Below are positions 1 to 13,188 of a stretch of 59,097 nt of DNA, piece by piece (positions within the stretch are counted from its first letter, which is position 1; every line of letters starts with the position of its first letter). The notes beneath the pieces are model-generated. The model searched no databases, was not told where the DNA came from, and worked only from the letters and a program-made list of their open reading frames with translations. The position numbers were made by a program, and so were the translations under genes. The stretch is taken from assembly GCF_013817345.1 (NCBI RefSeq), contig NZ_JACDCW010000010.1:1-59097 (forward strand), given 5' to 3'. Source of the stretch: Methylibium sp. GTDB taxonomy: Bacteria > Pseudomonadota > Gammaproteobacteria > Burkholderiales > Burkholderiaceae_C.

Positions 1-4503
<4,503 letters not shown>

Positions 4504-4504
<1 letters not shown>

Positions 4505-6423
4505 CAGAAGGTCGCTCCCACGCTGATGTGCAGACGCACCGAGCCGACCTCCTGCCCATAGGCCAGATCGACGCGCAGCGGCCCGATGGGGCTGCGCCAG
4601 CGCACGCCGACGCCGTAGCCGAAGACCGGTTCGTAATCGCCCCAGTCGTTCGCGGCATTGCCGGCATCGATGAAACCGGCGCCGTACCAGTCGCGCCAGT
4701 CACCGGAAAAGCGGCGCAGCACCTCCACGGTGCCGGTGGCCAGCACCGGACCGCCGACCACCGCGCCGTCGCGCACCGGGCCGAGCTCGCGGTAGCCGTA
4801 GCCGCGCACGGAGTTGTCACCGCCGGCGCGAAAGAGCAGCGCGTCGGGCACGCCCAGCGAATCGCGCTTGATGACCTGGGCGATCTCGCCGCGGACTTGC
4901 AGGAGCCACGGCCGCGGCAGCGGCTGGAACCAGGTGCCCTGCAGGTACAGGCGAGCGAAGGGGCCGCGCTCGTCGTCGTCGTCCAGCGCGTAGCCCGCGC
5001 CGGCCTGCGCGTTCAGGATCAGGCCGCGGGTCGGGAAGACGAGGTTGTTGACGTCGCGCCGCACCCATTCGTAGTTGCCATAGAGCGCCTTGTCGGTGGT
5101 CCGCCGCGTGTCGGTTTCGAGCGTGGTGCGAATGAATTCGAGGTAGTAGAGGCGGTCGATCCGCTCGGTGGTGCGCGTGCGGCCCAGGCGCGCGCGTTGC
5201 GTGTCGGTGCGGGCGCCGCCGGCGTCGAGCGTGTCGGCCTGCAGCGAGAGCAGGTTGCTGTAGCCGCTTTCCTGCGGATAGCCGAGCAGGTCGAAGCCGG
5301 CCAGGCGCTCCTCGCCGCCGACCTGCAGGCGCACGGAGGCCACCACGTCCTGCCCGAACGGCCGGCGGTGCGTGTAGCCGAGTCCGAAGCGCGGGCCGGT
5401 GTTGGTGGAGTAGCCGATGCTCGTGGTGGCCGACTGCAGCGTGTTCTCGCGCAGGCGGGCCACAACCACCGCTTCGCCGGCGCGCGCGGGATCGAGGTCG
5501 AGCTCCACCGCCACGCCTTCGTAGAGGTTCGAGCGCTGCAGCGCTTCCTGGTAATCGAGCAGGATTTTTTCGGAGTACGGATCGCCGATGTCGAACGGCA
5601 CGAGGTTGCGTGCCACGTCTTCCGGCGTGCGCTCCAGTCCTTCGATGCGCACTTCGCCGATGCGAAAGAGTGGCCCGCTGTCGATGACGAGCGAGAGCCG
5701 CACGGTGTTGTCTTTCGCGTCGACCTGCGCGCCGGTGCCCGCATAGTCGGCGCTCGCGTAGCCGCGCGAGCGCAGGCTGGCTAGCAGCGCGTTCTTCGCT
5801 CCGGCCCATGCCGACTGGCTGAAGGCCGCGCCGCTCTTCAGCGGCCAGCGCGCCTGCAGGCCACGCCAGCGTCGCTCGAGGGCCGGGTCCCCGGCCTGAA
5901 GCGCCTCGGCGAAGGCGCCCTGCATGTCGAACTGGACGCGGCCGACGCGCGCCTGCGGGCCGGGATCGACCTGCACCCGCACCGTGGGCGTACCGCCGGC
6001 CGGGTCTTCCACGCGCTGTGCATCGACCTGAGCATTGAAATAGCCCTCGGTCTCGAGCAAGCTCCTGGCCTGGGCCGGCGCGGCGGCAATCAGCCGGCCG
6101 ATCTCCACTTCGGAGATGTCGGCTTGTTCACGAAAGCGCGCGAGATCGAGATGACGCACGAGCAGTTTGCGCAGTGCGTCGGGCCCGCGCACTTCGAGGC
6201 CGTAGGCGTGCTTGTCGTCGGCGCGCAAGGTTGTGACGCCGGAGTCTTTGCCGGAGCGCTGGGGCTCGGCCGATTCCGTGTCGCTGTCTTCGGTGCCTTG
6301 CTCTGTGGATTGCGGCCCGGTCTGCGCGCTGACACCGGGTGCCGACAGCGCCGCGGCCAGCAACACCAGCAGCCCGATCAGCAGCGCGGGAACCGCCCCT
6401 CGGAGCCGCGTTGCCTGATGCAT
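4504..6423 (-). CDS. tamA: Outer-membrane translocation and assembly protein TamA (Omp85 family)
   Basis: Outer-membrane partner of TamB. The 639-residue protein starts at an ATG giving MHQATRLRG, followed by a clear signal peptide ending near GVSA-QTGP. After a Ser/Thr/Glu-rich spacer come POTRA-type repeats (about residues 60-290), then a C-terminal 16-strand Omp85 barrel ending in Phe (SVGATF), as expected for BAM substrates. An upstream start at 6546 is in frame but would place about 40 non-conserved residues before the signal peptide, so it was not used. The stop overlaps the tamB start. The VWA gene stop lies 14 bases upstream of this start, so the block is probably co-transcribed. Confidence 0.93.
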
Positions 6424-6437
6424 CGCCGGCGCTGCGC

Positions 6438-7619
6438 TCACTTGCTCAGGAGGCGCATCGCACCTTCGAGCCCCGACAGCGACAGCGGGAACATGCGCTG
6501 CTGCATCAGCTGCTGGATCACGGCGATGCTTTGCCGGTAGCCCCACACGCCGGGCGGCTCGGGATTGATCCAGGCGTACTTAGGGAACGCGTGGGTCAGG
6601 CGCTGTAGCCATTCGGCGCCGGGCTCTTCGTTGTCGTATTCGACGCTGCCGCCGGGCTGCAGGATCTCGTAGGGGCTCATGGTCGCGTCGCCCACAAAGA
6701 CGAGCTTGTAGTCACGGTTGTACTTGCGGATCAGGTCCACGGTGGCGAGCTTCTCGGCGTGGCGGCGGCGGTTGTTCTTCCACACGAAGTCGTAGACACA
6801 GTTGTGGAAGTAATAGAACTCGAGGTGCTTGAACTCCGACTTGGCCGCACTGAACAGTTCTTCGACCCGGTGCACGTGCTCGTCCATCGTGCCGCCCACG
6901 TCCATCAGCAGCAGCACTTTCGCCTTGTTGTGGCGCTCGGGAACCATTCTGATGTCGAGAAGGCCGGCGTTGGCCGCCGTGCGGTGGATGGTGTCGTCAA
7001 GATCCAGCTCGAGGTCGCTGCCTTCGCGCGCGAAGCGGCGCAACCGGCGCAGCGCGAGCTTGATGTTGCGCGTGCCGAGCTCGAGGTTGTCGTCGTAGTC
7101 GCGGTAGGCGCGCTGTTCCCAGACCTTGACCGCGCTCTTGTTGCCGCCGGCCCCGCCGATGCGGATGCCCTGCGGGTTGTAGCCGGAGTTGCCGAACGGC
7201 GAGGTGCCGCCCGTGCCGATCCATTTGCTGCCGCCTTCGTGGCGCTCCTTCTGTTCCTCGAAGCGCTTCTTGAGGGTTTCCATCAGCTCGTCCCAGCCCA
7301 TCTTTTCGATGGCGGCTTTCTGCTCGGGCGTCAGCTCGCGTTCGAGCGTGCGGCGCAGCCAGTCGAGCGGAACTTCGCGACCGAAGTCGGCGACGAACTC
7401 CACGCCCTTGAAGTAAGCAGCGAACGCGCGATCGAAGCGGTCGAACAGGATTTCGTCCTTGACCAGCGCGGTGCGCGCGAGGTAGTAGAACTTGTCGACC
7501 GTGGGGCCGTCATCGTCATCGATCACGCCGGCTTGCAGGGCTTCGAGCAGCAGCAGGTATTCCTTGATCGAAACCGGAAGCCGGGCCGAGCGCAGCGTGT
7601 AGAAGAAGTCGATCAGCAT
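6438..7619 (-). CDS. VWA domain-containing CoxE-like protein
   Basis: A 393-residue protein of the CoxE/YehP-like VWA family, which usually pairs with a MoxR AAA+ ATPase as a chaperone for metalloenzyme or complex maturation. The start at 7619 gives MLIDFFYTLR, matching the conserved N-terminus; the upstream in-frame extension is low-complexity Ser/Ala/Arg and was discarded. The metal-site motif reads LLLMDVGGTMDEH, the modified DVGGx form seen in this family rather than canonical DxSxS. The C-terminus carries the conserved WINPEPPGVWGY segment. Its likely partner moxR is 0.9 kb upstream on the same strand, with a GNAT gene between. Confidence 0.88.
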   Translation of the reverse strand: MLIDFFYTLRSARLPVSIKEYLLLLEALQAGVIDDDDGPTVDKFYYLARTALVKDEILFDRFDRAFAAYFKGVEFVADFGREVPLDWLRRTLERELTPEQKAAIEKMGWDELMETLKKRFEEQKERHEGGSKWIGTGGTSPFGNSGYNPQGIRIGGAGGNKSAVKVWEQRAYRDYDDNLELGTRNIKLALRRLRRFAREGSDLELDLDDTIHRTAANAGLLDIRMVPERHNKAKVLLLMDVGGTMDEHVHRVEELFSAAKSEFKHLEFYYFHNCVYDFVWKNNRRRHAEKLATVDLIRKYNRDYKLVFVGDATMSPYEILQPGGSVEYDNEEPGAEWLQRLTHAFPKYAWINPEPPGVWGYRQSIAVIQQLMQQRMFPLSLSGLEGAMRLLSK

Positions 7620-7710
7620 GGGGCCCAGCGGCGGCAAGAAACTTGTCGGGAGATTGTGGCGGCGCCTCACCGCCGAGCGCGGCGTAGGGCTTGCCTGCCC
7701 TGAAGAGCAA

Positions 7711-8319
7711 TCAGTGCGCCCGCGGCTTGCCGAGCTGAAAGCGCAGGTGCGTGCGCACCGTCGGCCATTCGGCGGCGGTGATGCTGTAGACGCAGGTGTC
7801 GCGCAGGCTGCCGTCGGCCATGCGCTGGTGGCTGCGCAGCACGCCGTCGAACTTGGCGCCCAGGCGCTCGATGCCGCGCCGACTCTGCTGATTGAAGAAG
7901 TGCGTGCGGAACTCGACCGCAATGCAGCCCAGCGTCTCGAAAGCGTGCGTGAGCAGCATCAGCTTGCACTCGGTGTTGAGCGCGCTGCGTTGCGCGCTCG
8001 CCGCGTACCAGGTGGAGCCGATCTCGACGCGGCGGTGCTGCGCGTCCACGTTCATGTAGGTCGTCATGCCGACCACGCGGCCGGTGGCATCTAGCACCGT
8101 GAAGGGCAGCATCGAGCCGCTGGTCTGCAAGGCCAGCCTCCGCTCGATCTCCGCGCCCATCGCTTGCGGCGACGGGATGCTCGTGTACCAGAGCTCCCAC
8201 AAGGCACCGTCGCGCACCGCCTCCGCCAAGGCTTGCTCGTGCTCGTGCGCCAGAGATACGAGCCGTGCGTGTCGGCCGTTCAGGTCGATCGGTTGCAGCC
8301 AGTGGTCATTCGCGCTCAC
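7711..8319 (-). CDS. GNAT-family N-acetyltransferase (RimJ/RimL-like)
   Basis: About 202 residues with the layout of RimJ/RimL-type acetyltransferases: an N-terminal substrate half (QPIDLNGRHARLVSL), central beta strands (VVGMTTYMNV, VEIGSTWYAASAQRS) and a CoA-binding C-terminal half (LLTHAFETLGCIAVEFRTH, FFNQQSRRGIERLGAKFDG). The substrate is not predictable. I chose the GTG at 8319, which has a weak AGGG upstream and starts just before the conserved region; the longer frame from a GTG at 8391 would begin inside a terminator-like hairpin. It separates moxR from the VWA gene, an unusual position. Confidence 0.85.
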   Translation of the reverse strand: MSANDHWLQPIDLNGRHARLVSLAHEHEQALAEAVRDGALWELWYTSIPSPQAMGAEIERRLALQTSGSMLPFTVLDATGRVVGMTTYMNVDAQHRRVEIGSTWYAASAQRSALNTECKLMLLTHAFETLGCIAVEFRTHFFNQQSRRGIERLGAKFDGVLRSHQRMADGSLRDTCVYSITAAEWPTVRTHLRFQLGKPRAH

Positions 8320-8386
8320 TGGGCACCCTACGCGCTGCGCGCGTACCTTGCAGGCCGCGCCGGGCCAGTGGACCGGCTCCTTGCCA

Positions 8387-8417
8387 GGCACAAACAGTCC
8401 ACTGGACTGTTTGTGCC
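8387..8417 (-). terminator. Perfect 14-bp inverted repeat downstream of moxR
   Basis: Arms GGCACAAACAGTCC and GGACTGTTTGTGCC flank a three-base loop (ACT). The hairpin lies 60 bases after the moxR stop and before the GNAT start. There is no U-tract, so it may be a processing or retention hairpin, or an operator, rather than an intrinsic terminator. Confidence 0.6.
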
Positions 8418-8477
8418 CGGGCTCGGCCCGCCGAGCGGGAGCATGAGCATTCGGCGCGGCGCGGCGCGTTCATGGGA

Positions 8478-9332
8478 TCAGCGGTTGCGGCTTTGCATGA
8501 ACACGAGCTTCTCGAACAGACTCACGTCCTGCTCGTTCTTGAGCAGCGCACCCAGCAGCGGCGGGATCGCGACCTTGTCGTCCTGGCTCTGCAGCGCGGC
8601 CAGCGGAATGTCTTCCGCGACCAGCAGCTTGAGCCAGTCGAGCAACTCGCTCGTCGAGGGCTTCTTCTTCAGACCGGGCAGGCCGCGCACGTCGTAGAAG
8701 CTCTTCAGCGCCGCGGCCAGCAGTTCGCGCTTGAGGTTCGGAAAATGCACCTCGACGATCTTCTTCATCGTCTCGGCTTCGGGGAACCGGATGTAGTGGA
8801 AGAAGCAGCGGCGCAGGAAGGCGTCGGGCAGCTCCTTCTCGTTGTTCGACGTGATGAACACGAGCGGCCGGTGGCGCGCCCTGACAAGCTCGCGCGTCTC
8901 GTACACATGGAACTCCATGCGATCGAGCTCGCGCAGCAGGTCGTTCGGGAACTCGATGTCGGCCTTGTCGATCTCGTCGATCAAAAGCGCGGTCGGCTGC
9001 TCGGCCGTGAAGGCCTGCCAGAGCACGCCCTTGAGGATGTAGTTGTTGATGTCCCTGACGCGCTGCGAACTCTCGGCATCGGCGAGCTGGCTGTCGCGCA
9101 GGCGGCTGACGGCGTCGTACTCGTACAGGCCCTGCTGCGCCTTGGTGGTGGACTTGATGTGCCATTGCAGCAGCGGCAGCTTCAGGGCGGTGGCCACCTC
9201 TTCGGCCAGCATCGTCTTGCCGGTGCCCGGCTCGCCCTTGATGAGCAGCGGGCGTTGCAATGTGATGGCTGCATTGACGGCGAGCATCAGATCGGGCGTG
9301 GCGACGTACTGATCGGAGCCGTGGAATTTCAT
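8478..9332 (-). CDS. MoxR-family AAA+ ATPase
   Basis: A 284-residue AAA+ ATPase. Walker A is GEPGTGKT (residues 33-40 from the ATG at 9332) and Walker B is ALLIDEIDKAD; the sensor-1 region is FITSNNEKELPDAFLRRC with a downstream arginine. MoxR proteins act with VWA-domain partners in assembly or activation of protein complexes, and a CoxE-like VWA protein is encoded two genes downstream. An in-frame TTG at 9347 would add five residues (MASAN); the ATG was preferred because MKFHGSDQYVATPDLM is the usual N-terminus. It is transcribed divergently from the cytochrome gene over a 93-base gap. Confidence 0.92.
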   Translation of the reverse strand: MKFHGSDQYVATPDLMLAVNAAITLQRPLLIKGEPGTGKTMLAEEVATALKLPLLQWHIKSTTKAQQGLYEYDAVSRLRDSQLADAESSQRVRDINNYILKGVLWQAFTAEQPTALLIDEIDKADIEFPNDLLRELDRMEFHVYETRELVRARHRPLVFITSNNEKELPDAFLRRCFFHYIRFPEAETMKKIVEVHFPNLKRELLAAALKSFYDVRGLPGLKKKPSTSELLDWLKLLVAEDIPLAALQSQDDKVAIPPLLGALLKNEQDVSLFEKLVFMQSRNR

Positions 9333-9377
9333 GTTCGCGGAAGCCAATTTGCATGTGTTCGGATGAGCTCATTCGAG

Positions 9378-9396
9378 TATAGGGGCCCCCTATAAT
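9378..9396. promoter_or_regulatory. Palindromic divergent promoter between moxR and cytochrome c4
   Basis: An 8-bp-arm palindrome (TATAGGGG-C-CCCCTATA, 9378-9394) overlaps a perfect -10 hexamer TATAAT at 9391-9396 reading toward the cytochrome gene, whose ATG is 30 bases downstream. The left arm supplies a TATAGG-type sequence on the opposite strand toward moxR. Bidirectional use is inferred. Confidence 0.55.
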
Positions 9397-9425
9397 CCGC
9401 GGCTGATTCAACCTATCGCAGGACC

Positions 9426-10088
9426 ATGAAGCTTCTCTTTTCCACGTTGATCGCCGTGCTGGCAATGACTTTGCATCCTGCAGCGCAGGCTCAAGGCATC
9501 ACCGGCGACGCCGCCGCCGGCGAGAAGAAGAACGCCATGTGCATCGGCTGCCACGGCATCAAGGGCTACCAGGCCAGCTTCCCCGAGGTGCACAAGGTTC
9601 CCATGATCGCGGGCCAGAACGCGGCCTACATCGCCGCTGCGCTCACCGCCTACAAAAAGGGCGACCGCAAGCACCCGACCATGCGCGGCATTGCCGAGAC
9701 GTTGAGCGAACAGGACATCGCCGACCTGGCCGCGTACTACTCGGTTGAGGGTGGGCCCGTCGCGGAGACGCCGGCCAAGCCGGCACGAACCCCGGGCCCG
9801 CTGATTGCGGAGCTGCTGAAGAAGGGCAACTGCGCGGCCTGTCACGGCGAGAACTTCAACCAGCCGATCGACGCCAGCTACCCGAAACTGGCCGGCCAGC
9901 ACGCCGACTACCTCTACGTCGCCCTCAAGGCTTACAAGAACAACGCGAACGCGGTGATCGGGCGCAACAACGCGATCATGAGCGCGCAGGTCAAGCCCTA
10001 CAGCTTGGACGAGCTCGATGCGCTGGCCGACTACATCGGCTCGCTGCCCAGCGAGATGAAGACGGTGCCGCAGCCGAAGTTCAGGTAA
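9426..10088 (+). CDS. Di-heme cytochrome c4 / c553-type protein
   Basis: Periplasmic electron carrier of 220 residues. An N-terminal signal peptide (residues 1 to about 22, ending HPAAQAQ) is followed by two cytochrome c domains with heme-binding motifs CIGCH (C39, C42, H43) and CAACH (C136, C139, H140). The domains are similar in sequence and separated by a Pro-rich linker (ETPAKPARTPGP). Met ligands probably lie in PTMRG and NAIMSAQ. Cytochrome c4 proteins pass electrons from the bc1 complex to terminal oxidases. An AGGA ribosome binding site precedes the start, and an intrinsic terminator follows the stop. Confidence 0.93.
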   Translation: MKLLFSTLIAVLAMTLHPAAQAQGITGDAAAGEKKNAMCIGCHGIKGYQASFPEVHKVPMIAGQNAAYIAAALTAYKKGDRKHPTMRGIAETLSEQDIADLAAYYSVEGGPVAETPAKPARTPGPLIAELLKKGNCAACHGENFNQPIDASYPKLAGQHADYLYVALKAYKNNANAVIGRNNAIMSAQVKPYSLDELDALADYIGSLPSEMKTVPQPKFR

Positions 10089-10108
10089 GACAACCAACTC
10101 CGCGCCGA

Positions 10109-10140
10109 GCCGCCCGACCGCAAGGTCCGGCGGCTTTTTC
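10109..10140 (+). terminator. Intrinsic terminator of the cytochrome c4 gene
   Basis: A 12-bp stem (AGCCGCCCGACC / GGTCCGGCGGCT, one mismatch) with a GCAA tetraloop, followed immediately by a T run ending at 10140. Confidence 0.92.
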
Positions 10141-10217
10141 ATGACCGCGGCATGTCGCGCCGCCGAAGGCGAACGCGGGGGCTGGCACTATCCTGGGGCC
10201 TTGCCGGAGCATGAACC

Positions 10218-11819
10218 ATGAATCTACTGAGCCGCCATGGCCTGCAGCGAATCGCCGCTGCCCTGGCCCTGTTGTGCAGCGCTGCCGTCGCGGTGCCGCT
10301 GCAGGCCCAGACGCTGCGCTGGGCCAGCCAGGGCGACGTGCAGACCCTGGACCCGCACTCGCAGAACGAGTCGCTCACCAACGCCGTCAACGGGCAGGTC
10401 TACGAGTCGCTCGTCAACCGCGACCGGCAGCTCGCGCTCGAGGGGGTGCTGGCCACCGAGTGGCAGCGGGTGAGCCCACTGCTGTGGCGCTTCAAGCTGC
10501 GCCCGGACGTGAAGTTCCACGACGGCAGCCCCTTCAGCGCCGACGATGTGCTGTTCTCGGTGAAGCGCGCGCGGGCCGGCAGCTCCGACATCGCGGTCTA
10601 CGCGCTGGCACTCGGCGAGCCGAAGAAGATCGATGCGCTGACGGTCGAGTTCGAGCTCGAGCAGTTCAATCCGGTGTTCCTCGAGCACGTTTCAACCGTG
10701 CAGATCATGAGCAAGGCCTGGAGCGAGAAGCACGGCGCCGCGGAGCCGCTCGACTTCAAGAAGCGCGAGGAGGGCTACGCCTCGCTCCATGCCAACGGCA
10801 CCGGGCCTTATCGGCTGGTGTCTCGGCAGCCCGACGTGAAGACCGTCTTCAAGCGCAACCCGGCGTGGTGGGGAAAGTTCGAGGGCAACCTGCAGCAGGT
10901 GGTCTACACGCCGATCAAGAGCGACGCCACGCGGTCGGCCGCGCTCATTTCCGGGCAGATCGATTTCGTGCTCGACCCCGCCCCGCAGGACGTGCCGCGG
11001 CTGCGCCGCACCGAGGGCGTCAAGGTCATCGACGGCCCCGAGGACCGGGTGCTCTTCATCGGCATGGACCAGGCGCGCGACAAGCTGCTGTACGGCCGCG
11101 TGCCCGGTGATCGCAACCCGTTCAAGGATCTGCGCGTGCGCCGCGCTCTATATCACGCCATCGATATCGAGACGCTGAAGACCAAGCTGATGCGCGGCCA
11201 GTCGCTGCCCACCGGCGGCATCACGCCCTCGCCGCTGGGCGCCTTCAACGATCCCGATCTCGAGCGGCGCCTGCCCTACGACCTGAAGGCGGCCCGGCAG
11301 TTGATGAGCGCCGCCGGCTATGCCGAGGGCTTCGCGGTCACGCTCGACTGCCCGAACAACCGCTACATCAACGACGAGGAAATCTGCCTGGCGCTGGCGG
11401 CGATGTGGGCGCAGATCAAGGTCGAGCTCGCGGTCAACGCAATGCCCCGCAGCACCTACTTCCCCAAGCTGCAGCGCGGCGATACCTCGATGTATCTGCT
11501 GGGTTGGGGCGGCTCGATCACCGATGCGCAAACCACGCTCACGCCGATCCTGCACAGCCGCGGGGAAGCCGGCGCCGGCACCTGGAACTTCGGCGGCGTG
11601 AAGAACGAGAAACTCGATGCGCTCATCGAAGCCTCCAGCCGCGAGCCCGACGCCGCCAAGCGCGAGGCGCTGGTCAAGGCCGCGTTGCAGGAGCACAAGG
11701 AGCAGGTGCACCACATTCCGCTGCACCGGCAGATCATCCCGTGGGCCGCGCGCAGCAACGTGACGGTCGTGCACCGTGCCGACAACTGGCTCGAGTGGCA
11801 GTGGATCAGCGTGAAGTGA
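10218..11819 (+). CDS. ABC transporter substrate-binding protein, family 5 (peptide/nickel type)
   Basis: Periplasmic solute receptor of 533 residues with a Sec signal peptide ending near PLQAQ-TLRW. Family-5 hallmarks are visible: LRWASQGDVQTLDPHSQNES, the LLWRFKLRPDVKFHDGSPFSADDV signature (about residues 88-111) and DLRVRRALYHAIDIE. Such proteins bind oligopeptides, nickel complexes, opines or glutathione; the ligand cannot be assigned. No permease or ATPase genes adjoin it, so it is an orphan receptor here. A GGAG sits a short distance before the ATG. Confidence 0.9.
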   Translation: MNLLSRHGLQRIAAALALLCSAAVAVPLQAQTLRWASQGDVQTLDPHSQNESLTNAVNGQVYESLVNRDRQLALEGVLATEWQRVSPLLWRFKLRPDVKFHDGSPFSADDVLFSVKRARAGSSDIAVYALALGEPKKIDALTVEFELEQFNPVFLEHVSTVQIMSKAWSEKHGAAEPLDFKKREEGYASLHANGTGPYRLVSRQPDVKTVFKRNPAWWGKFEGNLQQVVYTPIKSDATRSAALISGQIDFVLDPAPQDVPRLRRTEGVKVIDGPEDRVLFIGMDQARDKLLYGRVPGDRNPFKDLRVRRALYHAIDIETLKTKLMRGQSLPTGGITPSPLGAFNDPDLERRLPYDLKAARQLMSAAGYAEGFAVTLDCPNNRYINDEEICLALAAMWAQIKVELAVNAMPRSTYFPKLQRGDTSMYLLGWGGSITDAQTTLTPILHSRGEAGAGTWNFGGVKNEKLDALIEASSREPDAAKREALVKAALQEHKEQVHHIPLHRQIIPWAARSNVTVVHRADNWLEWQWISVK

Positions 11820-11858
11820 TCCGAGTGCCGCGGCACGCTGCCCACGCGGGAGCAGGGC

Positions 11859-12290
11859 TCAGCGCGTCGCGCGGCGCCTCACGCAGTCGATGTAGGCCTC
11901 GCCATCGGGCGGCAGGCCGCTGCGCTGCGATGCCCAGAGCATCTCGCCCAGGCACTCCATCAGCTCGTGCTGCGCTTCGTGCGCCGAGCCGCGCTTCGCC
12001 GCGAGCAGCGCGAACGCCTGCTTGATGCCGACCGGCTGATCGACGCTCAACTGCTCGGTGATCGACAGGTGCATCGACAGATGCAGGAAGGGGTTGCTGC
12101 GGCCTTCCTCCACCGTGTAGCTCGCAGCGAGGGCCGCGTCGGCGTCGGTCAGGTCGGCGTGGTACTCCTGATGGTCCGCGATCCAGTCGGCGGCGATCGC
12201 CTCCATCGGCGTGAGCGGCTCGCCCTCGCGCTGCTTGCGGTAGGCGTTGCAGAAGAAAAGACGGACGTCGTTCTGGGAGGGAGAGAACAT
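11859..12290 (-). CDS. DUF1841 family protein
   Basis: A 143-residue protein matching the DUF1841 family, common in beta- and gammaproteobacteria. The N-terminus MFSPSQNDVRLFFCNAYRK, the middle EAIAADWIADHQEYH and the HLSMHLSITEQL segment are typical. No signal peptide or membrane segment is present, so it is probably cytoplasmic. Function is unknown. It is divergent from matR over about 125 bp. Confidence 0.88.
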   Translation of the reverse strand: MFSPSQNDVRLFFCNAYRKQREGEPLTPMEAIAADWIADHQEYHADLTDADAALAASYTVEEGRSNPFLHLSMHLSITEQLSVDQPVGIKQAFALLAAKRGSAHEAQHELMECLGEMLWASQRSGLPPDGEAYIDCVRRRATR

Positions 12291-12415
12291 TTGCGGATTG
12301 TCGCGGCGCCCTTCGAAGTCGCCCGACTGGAGGCTTATCCGGGCCGATGCCGTTGTAATTATGAATTTTGTCGGCTAGCCTTCAGAGGCGCTCCCCGCCT
12401 GCCCACGAATCCGCA

Positions 12416-13186
12416 ATGGCCGACCTCAGCGATCTCCCCGCCCTGACCGACGCAATCCGCCCCGTCTCCCTGCACGAGGAAGTGGCTTCAAGACTTCGGG
12501 CGATGATTTTCGAGCGCCAGTTGGCGCCCGGGCAGTGGGTCGATGAGCAGGCGCTGGCGCGCGACTGGGCGATCAGCCGAACGCCGGTGCGCGAGGCGCT
12601 GAAGGTGCTGGTTTCCGAAGGGCTGGTCACGCTCGAGCCGCGCCGCGGCTGCAGGGTCACCGAAGTGTCGGAAGACGATGCCGAGCGACTCTTCCCCGTC
12701 ATGGCGCTGCTCGAAGGCCGCTGCGCCTTCGAGGCGGCGCAGCGCGCGAGCGATGCCGAACTCACCGAGCTGTCCCGGCTGCACGACGAGCTGGAGCGCC
12801 ACGCCGCTGCCGGCGACGGCGACGGCTACTACCGCGCCAACCACGTGTTTCACAGCCGCGTGCAGGCCGTCGCCGCCAATCCCTGGCTGAGCCGCAGCAC
12901 GGATCAATTGCGCGTGTTCATGCGCCTGCTCCGCGGGCGCCAGTTGCGGCGGCCCGGGCGCATGGCGGCGTCCGTCGTCGAGCACCGCGAGCTGATCGAC
13001 GCACTGACGGCCCGCGATGCGCCGCGCGCCGCACGCGTGATGCACGATCACCTGATGGCCCAATTGGCGGCGCTGCAGGCCTTGCGTGCCAAGGAGCGCG
13101 ATGCCGCGCTGGGCGATGCAGGCGAGGCCGTCGCGGGTTCGCGCCCGCAGCGCCCGGTGCGCCGTCGGGCCGGCCAGGGAGTCTGA
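12416..13186 (+). CDS. matR: GntR-family (FCD) regulator of malonate utilisation
   Basis: A 256-residue repressor-type regulator. The N-terminal GntR winged helix covers about residues 17-83 (SLHEEVASRLRAMIFERQLAPGQWVDEQ, then the helix-turn-helix RTPVREALKVLVSEGLVTLEPRRG). It is followed by an all-helical FCD ligand domain with metal-binding type histidines (HVFH, EHRELI, HDHL). The gene ends 2 bases before matA, and MatR-type GntR proteins control mat operons elsewhere, so malonate or malonyl-CoA sensing is likely. The ATG at 12416 was chosen over an in-frame TTG at 12368. An AT-rich patch (about 12354-12370) upstream is a plausible operator or promoter. Confidence 0.88.
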   Translation: MADLSDLPALTDAIRPVSLHEEVASRLRAMIFERQLAPGQWVDEQALARDWAISRTPVREALKVLVSEGLVTLEPRRGCRVTEVSEDDAERLFPVMALLEGRCAFEAAQRASDAELTELSRLHDELERHAAAGDGDGYYRANHVFHSRVQAVAANPWLSRSTDQLRVFMRLLRGRQLRRPGRMAASVVEHRELIDALTARDAPRAARVMHDHLMAQLAALQALRAKERDAALGDAGEAVAGSRPQRPVRRRAGQGV

Positions 13187-13188
13187 GC

